A stretch of DNA of 64,000 bases from Paraphysomonas bandaiensis (lineage: Eukaryota; Chrysophyceae): assembly GCA_965644295.1 (NCBI GenBank), contig CBFFRP010000109.1, positions 83,314-147,313 on the forward strand, given 5' to 3'. A program made the translations under genes and the position numbers. Below the pieces are notes generated by a model, which did no database searches, was not told where the DNA came from, and saw only the letters and a list, made by a program, of their open reading frames with translations. This document shows positions 1 to 10,400 of this stretch, piece by piece (positions within the stretch are counted from its first letter, which is position 1; each line of letters begins with the position of its first letter).

Positions 1-1
1 A

Positions 2-487
2 GGGCACCTCAAAAGTAAAATGCCTTACCTATGGGGGTTCGAGTCTACTCAAAAGAAACTTCTAAATAATCTAGAAGAAGTGTACAGGGAAGTCAGACAC
101 ATGTATAACCTTCCCGAAGGTGATTTCCCCCCTGTGGCTGAATTCAGGGCTGAGCTGCAGAGTCATAATTTCTCGAAATTTCCAAAGTGCGATCGCGACA
201 CTTTGAATAAGCTCAAAGAGATGTTGAGTACGGATATACCCGTCATATTCAAGAGTATTGCAGGGGTATCCTCTGGTAAAGCAGCTGCTGACAACGAGGA
301 GGACGGAGAAAACCGGAGTCTTCAGGCAATGATGGATTTCGACTTCAACTCTTCGGAGGGAACAGATACTAAAGCAGTTGTAGTGTTGACTGCTGTTTTG
401 GTGCTGGTGATAGCGATTGCAATAGCTTTCTTTCATGATAATGGTGAGAGTCTACAGCGACTATTTAGCCAGGTGAAGGGAGCGTAA
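2..487 (+). CDS. EHD-family dynamin-like ATPase, C-terminal part (5' end outside window)
   Basis: EHD proteins are ATPases that tubulate endosomal membranes. Only the C-terminal part is here. The frame is open from base 2, so the ATG at 20 is probably internal. The visible protein matches the second helical domain of EHDs: a KMPYLWG segment, then LLNNLEEVYREV, then GDFPPVAEF, then FSKFPKCDRDTL. In animal EHDs this region is followed by a C-terminal EH domain. Here it is instead followed by an acidic linker and a strongly hydrophobic stretch (VVVLTAVLVLVIAIAIAFF, about 20 residues) and a short tail ending at TAA. No EH domain is visible in this part; plant-type EHDs carry it N-terminally, which would be off-window. 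The family call is from motif memory and is fairly secure; the membrane-anchor role is inference. Confidence 0.75.
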   Translation, partial: GHLKSKMPYLWGFESTQKKLLNNLEEVYREVRHMYNLPEGDFPPVAEFRAELQSHNFSKFPKCDRDTLNKLKEMLSTDIPVIFKSIAGVSSGKAAADNEEDGENRSLQAMMDFDFNSSEGTDTKAVVVLTAVLVLVIAIAIAFFHDNGESLQRLFSQVKGA

Positions 488-958
488 GAGAAGCGGTTGT
501 CACTTCCTTGCTTCCAAGTAGAGAATAATTTGAACACCTTCGATAATTTGTAATAATACTGTTTTAGTTTTATCGAGATTGCAGGCATGCATTGGACCTA
601 TATTGGCGTATGCCATATTAATTCCATGTAAATATACAAATATACGTCCTATAGCAAGTCCAGTGTTGGTATATGACATAATCGTAAAGTTGTACGAGTT
701 CGTATGGAGTGCGTAAAAACAGTACAAAATATTAAGGCCCTGTGGGTGTTGCCATCCTACCTTCAATGCCCTGTGTTGCTGCGCCTTTCGGGGGTAAAGT
801 TTCTTTGTATTTGAGCAACTACTTGTATTTAGTTAATATAACCTTTACACCCTAATCGAATGCTATTCATGAACTAAGATTTAGATGAAAAAATCTTATG
901 TTATTCTAATCTTCTTGTTTTTGTACGTTATCATAAAGCCCTCCTTTTTGATATCACA
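488..958. other. Intergenic, no feature seen
   Basis: AT-rich stretch between the EHD gene and the copia insertion. I see no coding exon or repeat in it. It probably holds the EHD 3' UTR. Confidence 0.5.
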
Positions 959-963
959 AACAC
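959..963 (+). repeat. Target-site duplication (AACAC), left of copia element 1
   Basis: AACAC directly precedes the 5' LTR and recurs directly after the 3' LTR at 6433-6437. Five bases is the duplication size usual for Ty1/copia integrases. Confidence 0.9.
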
Positions 964-1316
964 TGTTGAGTTCTGCAATATGATGTGATATATATTGTGC
1001 AATTGAAGTGAGTTAACAGTGTGCAATTATAGGTAAAGTCAACTCATAGGTGTAACGGGTGATTATAGTTACAAAGGAGGAATTAAATTCAGTTACTGAT
1101 GTGTGACTATACAAGATATAGAACTGACTGATGAACATATGATAAACAGATGTTGCTATAAGAACAGATGTTTCAACATATGTTACACGAATATGTAGTG
1201 AAGTGTTCAGAATAATAATCATAATTTTCTTACTTGAAAGTGCATTGTGTTCAACAGCAAGGTTAAGGCTTACGTGTAGAGCAAAGTTAACTTCAGTGAA
1301 ATGTCAATAGTTAACA
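964..1316 (+). repeat. 5' LTR of copia element 1
   Basis: 353 bp, TGTTGAG...GTTAACA, identical by eye to 6080-6432. It should contain the promoter and the start of the transcript. Its last 16 bases already encode the N-terminus of Gag (ATG at 1301). Confidence 0.93.
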
Positions 1317-4300
1317 TGGTAGCGGATGGTAGTTCTGAAGAGACGAAGGAGGACAACAAGGTGCTGAAGTTCGACAAGTATCAGGCGGAGGCGTCTGCTC
1401 AAAAAATAAGGATTCATCTGATGAAGAAAAATCGGAACCATCTGGGGTTAGAGCCGAAACCTGCTGGAGGAGGCAGAGCACGAGAATTATGGCATGAGCG
1501 AAATGACACGTGTGTTGCAACGATTTGGGAGGCTTGTGAACATGACGCTGATGTATTGGAGGTTGCCAATCAATACATGGAGGCGAAGGCGTTACTTCCA
1601 GATGATGATCCCAATAAGGAAGTTTTGTCCAATGAAATGCTTCAGACGCTGGTGGATAGGTTTAGAGGGGAGTTGGGAAATGTACTCGAGAAGACTACAG
1701 CGGAATACCATAGCTTTAAAATTAGAGCCAATGAAAAGGTCGCTATTGGTATTGATAGGCTGAATGGGATAATTCAGAAGTTAACAAAGTTGGGACAGCC
1801 GCCATCCGAGGAGAGCAAGCTCGCAAAGATCAAAAAGTCCATACATACTCCAGAGCTGAAGGAGTTGTGGTTAGCTATTGCAATGCTGCCTAAAGCAACG
1901 ACCACGTATCAGATAGTTAAAGACGCGTGCGAAGAATTTGATGAGGCTAAACGACAACTGGAGGAGTTCGAAATTGACAAACAAGGAGAACAGGTCAATA
2001 TGCTCGGACCACAAGGAGGTGTGGAGAATGTCAAATGCTCATTCTGTATGAAAAAAGGGCATACTGCAAGTGTGTGTCGTGTCAAACACAAAAATAAAAT
2101 TTTCCAGAAGTTCAAGCGAAATGGGAAGGCTAAAGCAAAGAATATGAGGAAAGGAGCGCAACAAGTGGGTTCAGAAGCATATACAGGGTGTTTTCATTGT
2201 GGTAGCAAAGAACACAAGGCTGCTGAGTGCAAAAGAGGGAACAAGAGGAAGATCGATAGAAAATATGAGAAAAAAGGCTCCAAGAAGGTTAAGAAGAGTT
2301 CATCAGTGGGGTGGTCCAAATATGTAGATGATGACGTTTCATCTGGAGAGGAGACCAACATGATAGGTGGTGAAGTACTTCTGACTGAAACTGGAGATGA
2401 ACGAGTGTACCTGGATAGTTGTGCTGGAAAGCAGTTGTTTATCGTCAAGGATGATAGAGTGCTGGAGAAGTATGTAGAAGAGCCGGGAGTAATATCACTG
2501 ACCAAAAAGGGATCGGCGATGGAGACCCAAGGAGTGGGAAGTTTTCAGCAGTGGCACGGCATCAAAGTATGTAACGATGCAGTGAAGAATATTGTCTCTG
2601 GAGGTATGCTGCGGGCTATGGGGTATGGACTCGAATTACTGAGAGTACCAAAAATCGTAGAATTGAACACTGGCAGAGAGGTGTTGGTTGGAAATTACGA
2701 TGAGCATGGAGGAATGCCATGGGTGGCATTGCATGATGTGTTAAATTTACCTTGCATATCGTCCTGCCATTATGTAATGGGGGGGGGAAGCAGTGAAGTG
2801 ATGCTGTCCGATACAGTTCAGCAGGACCCCCTCGATTTACTGCACGAAAGGGCCGGTCATGTTGCTAAGGGAAAACTACTGGAGGCACATAGACATATGC
2901 TGATCAAGGGAACAGGGCTACAGCGACATCATTTATCTAAGACTACCAAAAAGAAGTGTGAGACCAGTTTGTGCAAGTGGTGTGCTAAGGCGAAGATCAC
3001 TAGACATGCATTTCGAGGACAAAGTGACCAGAATGTGGAGATGAAGGCGACAGCATTCCTGGAGCGTATTACAGTGGACATTTCGGTTTATATGAATTGT
3101 CCATCTGTGGAGGGGTATAAGTACGCACTTGTATTTGTAGATACGGCTACGAAAGAATTCTGGGAATACGGTCTACGAACGAGAACTGGGGATGAAGTGT
3201 TAAAATGCGTGAAGCATCTCTGTGAAGTCAGGCTACCAAAATACCCAGGGTGGAACAGGATACAGCAGTACCATGCTGATGGTGGACCAGAGTTGATGGA
3301 CAGGCGAATCAAAGAATACTTGTTACAAAAATTTGGAACCACATTCTCCTACACTACTAGGGAGACACCAGAATTAAACGGTGTTTCAGAACGGAAATTC
3401 AGGACACTAGGAGAAATGACATTATCGCTTTTATTGTCATCGGGTATGCCAAAAGCGGAGTGGTGGAAAGCCTTTAGACATGCATGCTGGGTTCTTAGAA
3501 GATTACCCACAAAGACCTATAGAGGGTGGATGTCACCCTACGAGTGTGTTCCTGGAGGAACGGTGCCAGATTTTTCTTGGTTACGGAAATGGGGGTGCAA
3601 GGCGTATGTTCTCATCCCGAAGGCAGATCGCAGGAAAGACTGGGAAGAAAAGGCACAGACTGGATACTTTGTAGGGTTCCCAGAGGAGCAAATGGGATAC
3701 CAAGTATTGATTGGAGATACTATAGTTACGTCTGTGCATGTTTTATTCGATGAATCTGTGCCTGAGAGATCGGCGGATTATTATCGAGAAATGGACGAGG
3801 CCATGGTTGCTGTGGATCCTCAGGAACGAAATATTAGAGACTTCGATTACTTAATCGGAAAGACCCATGAAGATGGCGGCCACCTATACAAGACCACACG
3901 AATATTGGTTCGAAAAGGTTTGATTGTAGGGTATAGATCCCTATTGTCTGGTGGTGCGGAGCAAGTGGAAGATAAGACTCCTATTCACATCGCCGATATA
4001 AAGCGGATGAGTGAAGACCTTGCAACAAGAGCATCTGCAAGTTCTGGATCTCGTGACGACGGGACCAGCGGACATTTATCACAGCAGTTGACTGGGACGG
4101 TTCCATCCCCTTCTGACTTCGTAAGTGCTCCGGGAGAGGAAGCTCCATCAGATCGCTCATCAAGGGGCAGGCGTGCAAGGGCTCCAAGGGTGGTGACGAA
4201 TGTGTCAGTTTTGGGTGAGATGCATTTATTGTCGTCATGTGTCGAAGACGAGTGCAGCCTATTACAGGAGGCAGATTCCATCTGGTGCTCGTCAGCGGGA

Positions 4301-5935
4301 CCTAAGGTGCCTCAGACATATTCCGAATCCTTGGAGTTGCCGGAACGGAAGCAATGGAGTTCAGCAAGACAAGCTGAACGTGACGGTTTAGAACGTAGGG
4401 GAGTCATGGAAGTTAAGCCCATCCCTACCGGTGTCACTCCATTGAAATCTAAGTATGTTTTCGCCTTGAAACGCAACAAAGAGGGTGCGATTCAACGATA
4501 TAAGGCAAGACTTGTGGTACTTGGATGCGGAGACCATGAAGGTGGCAGAGCCAACAATTATGCTCCAGTGGTAAAAGCGGTAACAGTGAGATTGCTTTTA
4601 GCAATCGCTTTTGTTATGAATATGGTGGTGCATCAACTCGACGTATCTAATGCATTTTTGTATGCAGATATACAAGGAGATGTGTATATGTATGCTACAC
4701 CAGATTTTAAATTGCCACCAGGACACTGCTTTAAACTGAAGAAAAGTTTATATGGTCTTCGAAGCTCACCACGGTCATGGTATAAATGTCTTAACAAGTT
4801 TATTAAGTCCTTACATTTTATATCATGTATACTTGACCCATGTTTATATTTTACACGGATCAGGGGTGAATTAGTTCTGTTAGTAATATATGTAGATGAT
4901 ATGCTGATAGCATGTCGAGATACGAGTATTATTTTGGAAATTAAGCGACGAGTATGTGAAAGGTTCGATATTACAGATATGAATGAGATTGGCCAGTTTT
5001 TGAACGTGAGAGTGACGAGAACTCAGAATTGTCTCAAACTTGACCAGACAGTGTACATCAAAAAGATATTGGCGAAGTATGTGGATTTTCTGGGTCCAAG
5101 GGACAAGACTCGGCGATACCCACTACCTAGTGATGTCATGGATAGGATCAAAGTGGGAGTGGAACATGTGCATTCGACTGAAGAGCAGGAATTAGTTGAC
5201 AATTTTCCCTATCGTCCACTAATAGGAGCGTTACTCTATTTATCTATGAATACAAGGCCGGATATATCATATGCAGTGGGAGTATTGTCACGATTCTCAA
5301 CGAAAGTGAATATCACTGTATGTAAACTAATGATACATTTAATGCAGTATGTACGAGGTACTACGGAAAAAGGCATTCAATATAGAGGGAAAGATTTTGA
5401 TCTTCATATGTTCACGGATGCTGACTGGGCGGGTGACCCGTTGACGAGGAGATCAACTTCAGGTTATGTTATGTTTGGAGCTGGTGGACCACTATCGTGG
5501 GGTTCCAAACTTCAGTCTACTGTAGCTACATCGACTATGCAAGCAGAGTATCAATGCTTATATAATGGATTACAGGAAATGATATGGTCTCGGGGGGTGA
5601 CTGGTGAAGTAGGATTGAAAATTGACGAGCCCACACCATTATTCCTGGATAGTCAAAGTGCTCAGGATATATCGGAAAATCCAGTGCAACATCAACGATC
5701 GAAACATATTGAGATTAAGTATCATATGATTAGAGAGCATGTGGATCCCGAACAGTTTAATACAGCGAAATTAATTCATGTGAGCAGTCGACAACAGATG
5801 GCTGATATATATACCAAGGCTTTGAGTGGTCCAATATTCATTGAACAGAGGGAGCGAAATCTTGGGGAAAAATTTAAGACTACTGCACAAATTATCGCAG
5901 AGGTACCCAAGGTAAAGAGAGTTCGTCGTAACTAG
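1301..5935 (+). CDS. Copia element 1 Gag-Pol polyprotein
   Basis: A single 1,544-residue frame holds Gag, protease, integrase, reverse transcriptase and RNase H. Gag has two CCHC zinc knuckles (CSFCMKKGHTASVC near residue 246; CFHCGSKEHKAAEC near 297). The protease site near residue 371 reads LDSCAG, with Cys where family members have Gly. Integrase follows: an HHCC zinc region at about 507-567, then Asp (TVDIS), Asp (HADGGPE) and Glu (SERKFR). Reverse transcriptase has QLDVSNAFLYAD and YVDD near residue 1197. RNase H has TDADWAGD, AEYQ and HQRSKHIEIKYH. The first ATG (1301) is inside the LTR; a second in-frame ATG at 1316 straddles the LTR/primer-site junction, so either may be the true start. 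There is no frameshift between gag and pol; how the Gag to Pol ratio is set is not visible. Confidence 0.95.
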   Translation: MSIVNMVADGSSEETKEDNKVLKFDKYQAEASAQKIRIHLMKKNRNHLGLEPKPAGGGRARELWHERNDTCVATIWEACEHDADVLEVANQYMEAKALLPDDDPNKEVLSNEMLQTLVDRFRGELGNVLEKTTAEYHSFKIRANEKVAIGIDRLNGIIQKLTKLGQPPSEESKLAKIKKSIHTPELKELWLAIAMLPKATTTYQIVKDACEEFDEAKRQLEEFEIDKQGEQVNMLGPQGGVENVKCSFCMKKGHTASVCRVKHKNKIFQKFKRNGKAKAKNMRKGAQQVGSEAYTGCFHCGSKEHKAAECKRGNKRKIDRKYEKKGSKKVKKSSSVGWSKYVDDDVSSGEETNMIGGEVLLTETGDERVYLDSCAGKQLFIVKDDRVLEKYVEEPGVISLTKKGSAMETQGVGSFQQWHGIKVCNDAVKNIVSGGMLRAMGYGLELLRVPKIVELNTGREVLVGNYDEHGGMPWVALHDVLNLPCISSCHYVMGGGSSEVMLSDTVQQDPLDLLHERAGHVAKGKLLEAHRHMLIKGTGLQRHHLSKTTKKKCETSLCKWCAKAKITRHAFRGQSDQNVEMKATAFLERITVDISVYMNCPSVEGYKYALVFVDTATKEFWEYGLRTRTGDEVLKCVKHLCEVRLPKYPGWNRIQQYHADGGPELMDRRIKEYLLQKFGTTFSYTTRETPELNGVSERKFRTLGEMTLSLLLSSGMPKAEWWKAFRHACWVLRRLPTKTYRGWMSPYECVPGGTVPDFSWLRKWGCKAYVLIPKADRRKDWEEKAQTGYFVGFPEEQMGYQVLIGDTIVTSVHVLFDESVPERSADYYREMDEAMVAVDPQERNIRDFDYLIGKTHEDGGHLYKTTRILVRKGLIVGYRSLLSGGAEQVEDKTPIHIADIKRMSEDLATRASASSGSRDDGTSGHLSQQLTGTVPSPSDFVSAPGEEAPSDRSSRGRRARAPRVVTNVSVLGEMHLLSSCVEDECSLLQEADSIWCSSAGPKVPQTYSESLELPERKQWSSARQAERDGLERRGVMEVKPIPTGVTPLKSKYVFALKRNKEGAIQRYKARLVVLGCGDHEGGRANNYAPVVKAVTVRLLLAIAFVMNMVVHQLDVSNAFLYADIQGDVYMYATPDFKLPPGHCFKLKKSLYGLRSSPRSWYKCLNKFIKSLHFISCILDPCLYFTRIRGELVLLVIYVDDMLIACRDTSIILEIKRRVCERFDITDMNEIGQFLNVRVTRTQNCLKLDQTVYIKKILAKYVDFLGPRDKTRRYPLPSDVMDRIKVGVEHVHSTEEQELVDNFPYRPLIGALLYLSMNTRPDISYAVGVLSRFSTKVNITVCKLMIHLMQYVRGTTEKGIQYRGKDFDLHMFTDADWAGDPLTRRSTSGYVMFGAGGPLSWGSKLQSTVATSTMQAEYQCLYNGLQEMIWSRGVTGEVGLKIDEPTPLFLDSQSAQDISENPVQHQRSKHIEIKYHMIREHVDPEQFNTAKLIHVSSRQQMADIYTKALSGPIFIEQRERNLGEKFKTTAQIIAEVPKVKRVRRN
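1317..1324 (+). promoter_or_regulatory. Primer-binding site of copia element 1 (TGGTAGCG)
   Basis: Directly follows the LTR terminus CA. TGG pairs with the CCA end of a tRNA, and TGGTAGCG equals the first eight bases of the yeast Ty1 site for initiator tRNA-Met. Copia element 2 has the same eight bases. The site lies inside the gag reading frame. Confidence 0.75.
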
Positions 5936-6079
5936 ATAGAGGTGAATGAATGGTGGGAGCTAGCTATACCAGCGGAGTCATACGTCCACCAGTGTCCTAT
6001 GAGGTTCGGTGGTTGCGTATCCGATAGCAATGTTCTTCACAAATTTTAGAATGGTTAACTACATCCAATTGAGTGGGAG

Positions 6080-6432
6080 TGTTGAGTTCTGCAATATGAT
6101 GTGATATATATTGTGCAATTGAAGTGAGTTAACAGTGTGCAATTATAGGTAAAGTCAACTCATAGGTGTAACGGGTGATTATAGTTACAAAGGAGGAATT
6201 AAATTCAGTTACTGATGTGTGACTATACAAGATATAGAACTGACTGATGAACATATGATAAACAGATGTTGCTATAAGAACAGATGTTTCAACATATGTT
6301 ACACGAATATGTAGTGAAGTGTTCAGAATAATAATCATAATTTTCTTACTTGAAAGTGCATTGTGTTCAACAGCAAGGTTAAGGCTTACGTGTAGAGCAA
6401 AGTTAACTTCAGTGAAATGTCAATAGTTAACA
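6080..6432 (+). repeat. 3' LTR of copia element 1
   Basis: 353-bp copy of 964-1316, preceded by the purine tract GAGTGGGAG (6071-6079), which primes plus-strand synthesis, and followed by the AACAC duplication. Confidence 0.93.
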
Positions 6433-7427
6433 AACACAACGATGACATAATCATATAATCAGAGCATATATAACATATTCATTTCTTTTATCTTTCATTC
6501 CGCTAATTTTATATTTTCTTCGGTTTATATCTGCATATCTGCCATATTATGATATATATACTATAAAATTTAATAGAGTATTTGTTTGATAGAGTCAACA
6601 TATGCTCCAACCCTACGCTGCGTGTGCTCAATGAAAATAGCCAACGGAAGGGAGCACTTTGTTGAGAGGAGCAGAATGTTAATTATTAATTATACAATTA
6701 TACCTGACATCAGCTGACTTCAAGATTTTGGAGTTTTTATGGTGAGCTCACCCTAGATGCTTGACTTCATGAGGCAGCCCAAACTCTCCGCATACCGTTC
6801 AGGTGGACCCATTCCCGGATGCATAATTATATATCAAGGTCCAAGCACATCTACACAAGTGACAGTTATTTGTTTCCCTTGTACTATACTATACACTAGC
6901 ATTTGGCTATGAGTAGAGAGCATTATCTGCCACTTTAAACTTGGGTCACGTTGCCTTCCCAGAAAAATTCTCTCCGGTACTTATCCTTTAGTGCATAAGT
7001 CTGGCTATTTAGAATTGCTTATGTGTTAGTGTTTAGGCTGTTGTTGTACCCTATACGAAGAATTATGACCAGCAAGCAAATGCTAGAAGCTAACACACCA
7101 GTAATGTGTAGCTCGTAATTAATCAAGTTGTAGCGGTACCAAGTGTACTTCTTACAATCAATTTCGTGTTGCTCCAATTAGTTGCTACACAGCCCATATA
7201 TTGAGCACGATGACGGAAAGTAAATTGTTATTACAGGACAATACAGGCAATATGTACTAAATATTTGCATATTGGTGTGAGCTCACAAAAATGTGAGAAA
7301 TAATCATCAACTAAGAGTAAATTCCCTCTAAATATCTACAACATAACATAAGTACTAGCACATACACTTCAGCTTATATCATTGATGCTTGCACATAGCC
7401 TAACATTGATATTGTTTAGGCACCTGT
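6433..7427. other. Intergenic with one old repeat copy
   Basis: No coding exon is apparent. An old, diverged SINE-like copy lies at about 6700-6990 (listed separately). The remainder is AT-rich with no recognisable signal. Confidence 0.5.
6700..6990 (-). repeat. SINE-like dispersed repeat, diverged copy F
   Basis: Shares the family blocks GATGCTTGACTTCA...GGCAGCCCAA, TTCAGGTGGACCCATTCCCGGATGC and CTACACAAGTGACA...CCCTTGTA with copies at 20.3 and 52.1 kb, with many substitutions. Ends are not sharp, and no target duplication was found. Confidence 0.65.
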
Positions 7428-10400
7428 CTATGCAGGCGACTTTTTCTTATGTACCAGTCGTTGTGATGGCGGTTTGGGAGTCATGGTTGCCTTAACAACT
7501 GCAGATGATACATACTCCCGTTCAGGTATATCAAGAGCATCTCGTTGATCAATTGATGTAACTGGCATATGAGTCTGTGACACTTCTGGACGAGTGCTGG
7601 ATGTGGAACTATTTCGATTCTTTGGACAATGAGTCTGATTAGCTGTGCCATTGCGACTATGAGACCTAGTGCAATCTTCGTTATTCTGATTTCTTATAGC
7701 TTCATTGGCAATATATATATCACGTAGGGTACGTGGACAATCAGATTGCCCGACTGTCCTAGACGTGATTGTTTTATCACTAGAGCTGATACTAGTTAAT
7801 TTGGACTGAAGTTGGTTAGGAGTGTTCTTGTTCCGACCAATCTTGCTCCTCAGTGAACTTGGCATTCGTATTTCTGTTCCGGTGACGGAAGGGGGAGGAG
7901 GACAAAAGGGAGAAGCACTGACTTCAATACTATTTCCATAATCTGCCCGTGAGCTTGCATCAAAAACAGGAGTCTGCGCACGTGAGCGGCCATGCCCAGT
8001 GTCCATTACATACTCTTGCCAGCCACCTCCTGTGCCAGCCCAGTCCTCAGGAGTTGAATATGAGAAAGCTTTATCAAGCGAGTTCTTGGTATCAGGTGTC
8101 ACTGCAATATTAGGGCCTTCAACAGGAGTACCACTCTTATTCGTGTCTACACGTTTAGGATGGCTGGACTGACTAGGATAAACCGCATGAAAGCGACCAC
8201 GCCATACGTTTCCACGGGTGCATTGTGCTTTTGATGCAACGCCATGCACTAACAGACCATTTCTACCGCTGCTGTCTGAATGATTTGGTTTGCTATCATT
8301 TGAGTAACTGGCATCACTGTTTTCATTATTTTGAGTGGTATGGACAATATCGACGGCAGTTACGGGCCTGATATTGAAATCATCCCCAATCGTTCCAGGG
8401 GTGATGTCGAGATGACCCTTTTCTGATGTATTGCTACTTTCTGTTATAGAATCACCGCCACTCTCGTCTTGATTCGTATCACGTAATCCTTGTAAACTAT
8501 GAACGGTTTGAGATGCTGTACTGGGAGCAGATATCGAATCACGTTTGCTATTATCAGCTGCAAATCGCGTTTTTTGACTATAGCGACTGGCTACTTGACT
8601 GCGTGGGCGAGTGGGAAACAATTTCGATGACGGTTCTTTTTCAGGACAAATAAAACTCGTTTTGGCAAGAACAAGAGGTCTGGAAGATGGTCCTACTGCA
8701 GTCTGTGCGCGTGGAGAAACTTGAGAAGCAAACTTTCGATTAGATTCCTTACACCGTTCTGGCGGAGAAGAATCACGATTGCTTGCATTCGCCGTTTGGG
8801 CCCTCCCGGTAGGTATCCGTAAAACGGCTTTTTTACCCCGACGTGTAGACTTCTTCCTTATTGCCACATTGCTTTGACAAATATCTTTGCAAGTGTAAGG
8901 CACTGAGACCACGTTCTCGTTAGCAGAACTAATTTTCATTTCAGAAATGCCTTCAGCAGTGCTGCTTGTATGATTCTTTTGACTTGAATCTAAAATTCCT
9001 TCATCAGGGTTCGAACGCAGCGTACTGTCCAAGGTTGATGACTCACTGACATTCATATGCTCTCTTTTTTCCACGTTTTCTGCTGCAGTGCTCTCTATCA
9101 TTGTTGTGGAGATCGGTACTTGGTGTGAAACAACATTCATTGTGGAATTTGTCGGATCTATCTTTGTACTAAAGTTATAAACTCCGTTATTTTCATCACG
9201 GTCTTGATCTTCCATCAGATTTATCTTGGCACTGCATCTCGATGGCTCCAGTAGCCTTTTAATAGCTTCACTAATGACATTATTCACAACCTCAGTTACA
9301 CAACTTAAAATGTCAGCTGATCCAACTGTAGTCCACCATGCATCACTTGATTCTGCATTTGTACCACCTATTATTTCACTCCGCATTTCATACAACTCCT
9401 CTTTACTATACATGCCTAAAACTTCATCCATTGCTTCCATCAGGCCAAACGAATTAGCTAGATGGTCACTACTAGTACAGTACTCACTGCCTTCTAATTT
9501 GCCCCCACACCATAATGTGTCGAATTCCCCCATCCCAACATACCCAGTGGCTATTGAAGTATATTCATTTCCCCACAGCTTTCCTCCCGTCCGCACTTGC
9601 GCGGCAGTACTATCAGAAAAAGAACCACCTTGAACTAACTCCTCGGTGTCACCTATACTACTGTCATTCATATCGTTTCCGACATTCGGTATCTTTCGTT
9701 TGTTCCTGCGACGACTTTTCACTTTCTTCTTTTTTCTTTTAAATGTTCTCTTTTTTCGTGAAATCTGCATTAAGTTCCTTTACCTTGGACATAGACATAT
9801 ATGCTCACTTACTGGTAAGCCTTCTGCAGAATATGGTAGTTTTGCGGTGTTCGCAAGATCGATAATATGTGTTTGAAGGGAAACAAGCTTACGTGTAAGT
9901 TTTCGCATCAACCTATCACAACTTTAGAAAAAAAGTGCCGATTAAAAATATATTAAAACCTATTTTGTGCGTGCATTTCATCGTGCGCCAGCTTATCCAT
10001 GAGATTTTTTTCTTTCGGATTCTCCAGTTCCCGTAGTTTCCTTAGTCGTTCCCTTTCTGCAGTACGTCTTCTTTGTAGCTCGTCAGAGAGTGCAATGGCC
10101 TTCGCCATTTTCTTCGACATGTCAGTACTCCGTCGGGCAGAAACTTCAGCTCCCGCAGTAGAACTAATATTGCCATTTCGTGTGTCTGACGTACCGGCCT
10201 CACTTAGAGAATTTAAATCCGCCTCTTGATGTATAAGCTCATTCACAATAGGTTCTCTGTAGATATACATCATGTCATATGAGGACATTAGATGTTTAAA
10301 AACTAACCCTTTTAATTTTTCTACTTCACATTCGTCGTAGATGAACTGGAAACACAATGAATGGAAGCATGACTATAAAACGTAATACTTACAGTTGAAT

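Larger units (their letters stand above)
964..6432 (+). mobile_element. Ty1/copia LTR retrotransposon 1, apparently intact
   Basis: The 5,469-bp element has 353-bp LTRs at both ends that I read as identical, a 5-bp target duplication (AACAC), a primer-binding site TGGTAGCG directly after the 5' LTR, one uninterrupted gag-pol frame, and a purine tract GAGTGGGAG directly before the 3' LTR. LTRs start TG and end CA. The domain order protease, integrase, reverse transcriptase, RNase H is diagnostic of Ty1/copia (Pseudoviridae). Identical LTRs and an open frame point to a recent, possibly still active insertion. Confidence 0.95.

Noticed and set aside
1013-1222. 69-codon minus-strand ORF, present identically at 6129-6338
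   Set aside because: It lies inside the copia LTRs and is duplicated only because the LTRs are; no domain or start context.
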